A stretch of DNA of 64,000 bases from Variovorax paradoxus (GTDB lineage: Bacteria > Pseudomonadota > Gammaproteobacteria > Burkholderiales > Burkholderiaceae_C): positions 2,280,001-2,344,000 of the forward strand of contig NZ_LR743507.1 of the NCBI RefSeq assembly GCF_902712855.1, read 5' to 3'. A program made the position numbers and the translations under genes. This document shows, one piece after another, positions 61,743 through 64,000 of this stretch. A model generated the notes under the pieces. That model was not told the origin of the DNA and ran no database searches. It saw only the letters and a program-made list of their open reading frames with translations. The stretch's first letter is position 1, and each line of letters opens with the position of its first letter.

Positions 61743-62356
61743 GCGTAGTCCATCTGGCGCGCGGTGCGCTCGGCCAGTTCGCGCCCGGCCAGCCGCTCCA
61801 CCAGGTGCAGGCTCATGTCGATGCCGGCGCTGATGCCTGCCGAACTGACGACGCGGCCGTTGTCGACCCAGCGCACATCGGCGCGCACGTCGAGCGCCGG
61901 AAATCGGGCGCGCAGGTCGGCGATGTCTTCCCAGTGGGTGGTGACGGCGTCGGTGGTCACGACACCGCTGGCGGCCAGCAGGAAGGCACCGGTGCAGACG
62001 GAAGCGACGACCTGTGCGCCCGCGGCCTGGGTGGCGATCCAGCTCAGCACGGCGGGGCTGGCGAGCGGTGCATCGACCACGCCGCCGGGCACCAGCAGCA
62101 GGTCGGCCTGCGGGCTGCCGGCCAGCGCGTGGCTGGCCAGCAGCTGCAGGCCGGCACGCGCCTGCACCGGCTGGCCCGGGGCGGCGTCGGCCACCGAAGC
62201 CACCTCGAACGGGGGCGTGCTGCCGGGCCGAAGGCGCCCGGCGACCCGGCTGGCGGTGGTGAACACCTCGAAGGGGCCGGCGAAGTCGAGCGCCTCGACG
62301 CCGTCGAAGGCCAGGATCAGCACGCGCCAGGTCGCCTTTTCGCTCGCGCGGCTCAT
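61697..62356 (-). CDS. DJ-1/PfpI-family protein
   Basis: The 219-residue protein has the family segments VLILAFDGVEALDFAGPFEV and VVASVCTGAFLLAASG, where the Cys in SVCTGA is the usual nucleophile-elbow residue. It resembles isonitrile hydratase InhA-type proteins, but that is only by similarity. It lacks a DNA-binding domain, unlike its downstream neighbour. Its start overlaps the isochorismatase stop (ATGA). Confidence 0.88.
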   Translation of the reverse strand: MSRASEKATWRVLILAFDGVEALDFAGPFEVFTTASRVAGRLRPGSTPPFEVASVADAAPGQPVQARAGLQLLASHALAGSPQADLLLVPGGVVDAPLASPAVLSWIATQAAGAQVVASVCTGAFLLAASGVVTTDAVTTHWEDIADLRARFPALDVRADVRWVDNGRVVSSAGISAGIDMSLHLVERLAGRELAERTARQMDYAWTRNPAALPANPSA

Positions 62357-62913
62357 GCGGCGGCCCGTTCGAGTGCCTGCGCCACGCTGCAGACGGTGGC
62401 GAAGCGGCCCTCCAGCACGGTCGCGGTGCGTGCCTTGATGTCGGCGGCCGGCAGCGGCCGGCCGTCGGGCTGCACCATGTCGAAAGTGAGCGTGGCGTCG
62501 AGCACGTAGTCGACCTCCCAGCCCAGGTCGGAGGCATGGCGCGTGGTGGTCTCGCAGCATTGCTCGGTGCGGATGCCGCTCACGATCAGCCGTCCGATGC
62601 CGTTCTGCACCAGCCAGATGTCCAGCCCGCTGTTGACCAGCGCGCTGTGCCGGTGCTTGATGAAGGTGGCCGCGGCGTCGAACGGCGCGAGGCCGTCGAG
62701 GGGCCGCACATGGCCCGATTCGACCGCGAAGGGGTTGGTCGCGTTGGAAGGTTCGTCGGTGTGGAAGACCCGCACGACCGGCACGCCGATGGCCGCGCAG
62801 CCCGCGATCAGGGCGTTCTGTTCGGCCAGGTAGGCGCTGCCCAGGGCTTCGTTCCAGTAGGCGCGCTGGCGGAACGATTGCTGGGCGTCGATCACAATCA
62901 GACAGGTTTTCAT
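62353..62913 (-). CDS. Isochorismatase-like cysteine hydrolase
   Basis: The 186-residue protein has the isochorismatase fold with catalytic Asp in LIVIDAQQSF (~residue 9), Lys in FIKHRHSAL and Cys in VSGIRTEQCCETTTRHA. Family members hydrolyse amides or vinyl ethers; the substrate is unknown. The ATG at 62913 begins MKTCLIVIDAQ. It is the first gene of the hydrolase, DJ-1, GlxA-like series with 4-nt and 46-nt overlaps. Confidence 0.9.
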   Translation of the reverse strand: MKTCLIVIDAQQSFRQRAYWNEALGSAYLAEQNALIAGCAAIGVPVVRVFHTDEPSNATNPFAVESGHVRPLDGLAPFDAAATFIKHRHSALVNSGLDIWLVQNGIGRLIVSGIRTEQCCETTTRHASDLGWEVDYVLDATLTFDMVQPDGRPLPAADIKARTATVLEGRFATVCSVAQALERAAA

Positions 62914-63034
62914 GGCGGCGTTCACGGCGGCAAAGTGGATGATGCCGACTATTCTTCTGCGTTGCCAGCCCATGCGCCGCTCGGGAGCGGACCGGAATCG
63001 ATCAGATCCGGACATCGCCGCCCGGGCAGCGGCC

Positions 63035-64000
63035 TCAAACCAGCGCGGCGGCCTGCAGCTCTTTCTTCAGGTACGCGTAGTACAGCGGCGCCGCCACCAG
63101 CCCTGCCGGGCCGAAAACGGCTTCGGCCACGAACATCACGGCCAGCAGCTCCCACACGCTCATCTGCGTGCGCGCACCGACCACCTTGGCGTTGATGACG
63201 TACTCGGCCTTGTGGATCACGATCAGGAAGATCAGGCAGGCGGCGGCCGTCACCGGCGACACCGACAGCCCCACCAGCGTGATGACCGAGTTGCAGACCA
63301 GGTTGCCCACGATCGGCACCAGCCCTGCCAGGAAGGTGAGCGTGATCAGCGCCGGCGTGTACGGCAGGTGCGCGCCCCACAGCGGCATGACGAAGAGCAG
63401 GAAGATGGCCGTCAGCAGCGTGTTGAAGGCGGCGATCCAGAACTGCGCCGCCACGATCTGCCCGAAGGCCTCGCCGAAGGTCTGCACGCGCTGGTGCAGT
63501 TGCTCTGCCAGCGGCAGGCGGCGCAGCGGCGAGTGCGCCACGGCGGCCAGGCTGCCCACGATCAGGCCCACGTACGAAAACAGGATGCCGTGCAGCCAGG
63601 CGCGCCCGGCCACCGCCAGCGAGCCGGCCTGCGCGCGCAGGTAGTTGGCGATCACGCGCTGCACCTCGGCCGCGCCTTCGGGCAGGTACACCGCGATCTC
63701 GACCGGCAGCTTCGAGCGCAGCTCGAGCACGGTGCGGGCCGTGTAGTCGAGCAGCTCTCGGTACTGGTCGGGCGCGTCGACGATGTACTCGCGCGCCTGG
63801 GACAGCGCCAGCGTGAGCAGGGCGATCGGCCCCAGCAACACCAGGACGACGGCCAGTACGTTGGCCCAGCCCCGGGCGCGTTCGGGCCGCCTGCCCAGCG
63901 CGGGAATGCGCAGCAGCGCGCCGTCCAGCACGCGCGCGAACCAGCGTGTGGCCAGGAAACCGATGCAGACGCACAGCAGCCCCGGAAGCAGGTGTTCCCA
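63035..64000 (-). CDS. AI-2E family (PerM/UPF0118) transporter, N-terminus outside the window
   Basis: The ~322 visible residues contain several transmembrane helices (VLAVVLVLLGPIALLTLAL, SLAVAGRAWLHGILFSYVGL, FNTLLTAIFLLFVMPLW, ALITLTFLAGLVPIVGNLV) and the family segment GLVPIVGNLVCNSVITL. Members are inner-membrane transporters, one group of which exports AI-2. The frame runs to base 64000 without a start; an internal GTG at 63931 is not the likely start. The substrate is unknown. Confidence 0.85.
   Translation of the reverse strand, partial: WEHLLPGLLCVCIGFLATRWFARVLDGALLRIPALGRRPERARGWANVLAVVLVLLGPIALLTLALSQAREYIVDAPDQYRELLDYTARTVLELRSKLPVEIAVYLPEGAAEVQRVIANYLRAQAGSLAVAGRAWLHGILFSYVGLIVGSLAAVAHSPLRRLPLAEQLHQRVQTFGEAFGQIVAAQFWIAAFNTLLTAIFLLFVMPLWGAHLPYTPALITLTFLAGLVPIVGNLVCNSVITLVGLSVSPVTAAACLIFLIVIHKAEYVINAKVVGARTQMSVWELLAVMFVAEAVFGPAGLVAAPLYYAYLKKELQAAALV

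Overview
The window is high-GC bacterial chromosome whose gene content and order fit Burkholderiales, most likely Comamonadaceae (Variovorax-like). The signs are a sdhCDAB-sdhE-gltA operon on one strand, a GntR gene divergent from mdh, an mdh-tam-citE-like series, paired acnA/acnB genes, Bug-type tripartite transporter proteins, and DUF3579 next to rpsT/murJ. The taxonomic placement is inferred from gene families and synteny; no 16S is present.

Region by region: (1) 1-1842, leuC (cut by the window edge) preceded by a LysR regulator whose upstream region holds a perfect palindrome with an LTTR box. (2) 1966-14313, a TCA-cycle block: gltA, sdhE, sdhB, sdhA, sdhD, sdhC on the minus strand, a GntR/UTRA regulator, then mdh, a trans-aconitate methyltransferase-like gene, a CitE-like lyase, a small exported protein and acnB on the plus strand. 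(3) 14328-15676, an intact IS3-family element with 28-bp inverted repeats, a GCT target duplication and an in-frame A6G frameshift site, inserted between acnB and what looks like its terminator. (4) 15744-27965, the most unusual locus: a 2216-residue trimeric autotransporter adhesin with two very Ser/Thr-rich stalks, flanked by three DUF2827 proteins, one GT-A-like glycosyltransferase and one exported unknown protein. I infer a surface adhesin with a dedicated, probably glycosylating, modification set. (5) 28093-35196, a fadE-type acyl-CoA dehydrogenase, an XRE/MmyB regulator divergent from a small membrane protein, acnA and a YfcE-like phosphoesterase. (6) 35264-42422, iron uptake: a Fur-box-like palindrome, efeU-efeO-efeB plus a second imelysin-domain protein, then feoA-feoB and a Cys-rich FeoB-associated protein. 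(7) 42427-52116, a FAD monooxygenase, a SMI1/KNR4-ankyrin-like protein, the kynurenine operon (kynB-kynU-exported unknown-kynA), a DUF2817 peptidase-like gene with a Bug solute-binding protein under a divergent LysR gene, and a YkgJ-type protein. (8) 52239-57054, argF and argD (overlapping), DUF3579, rpsT and murJ. (9) 57106-64000, SirB1-like, a glyoxalase, an ECF42-type sigma factor with two DGPF/YCII partners and a recognisable ECF42-type promoter, then GlxA-like AraC regulator, DJ-1/PfpI protein and isochorismatase-like hydrolase (overlapping genes), and a truncated AI-2E family permease.

The window is mostly housekeeping carbon, amino-acid and iron metabolism. The clear accessory pieces are the IS element and the adhesin/DUF2827 locus immediately beside it. 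No rRNA, tRNA or CRISPR array was recognised.
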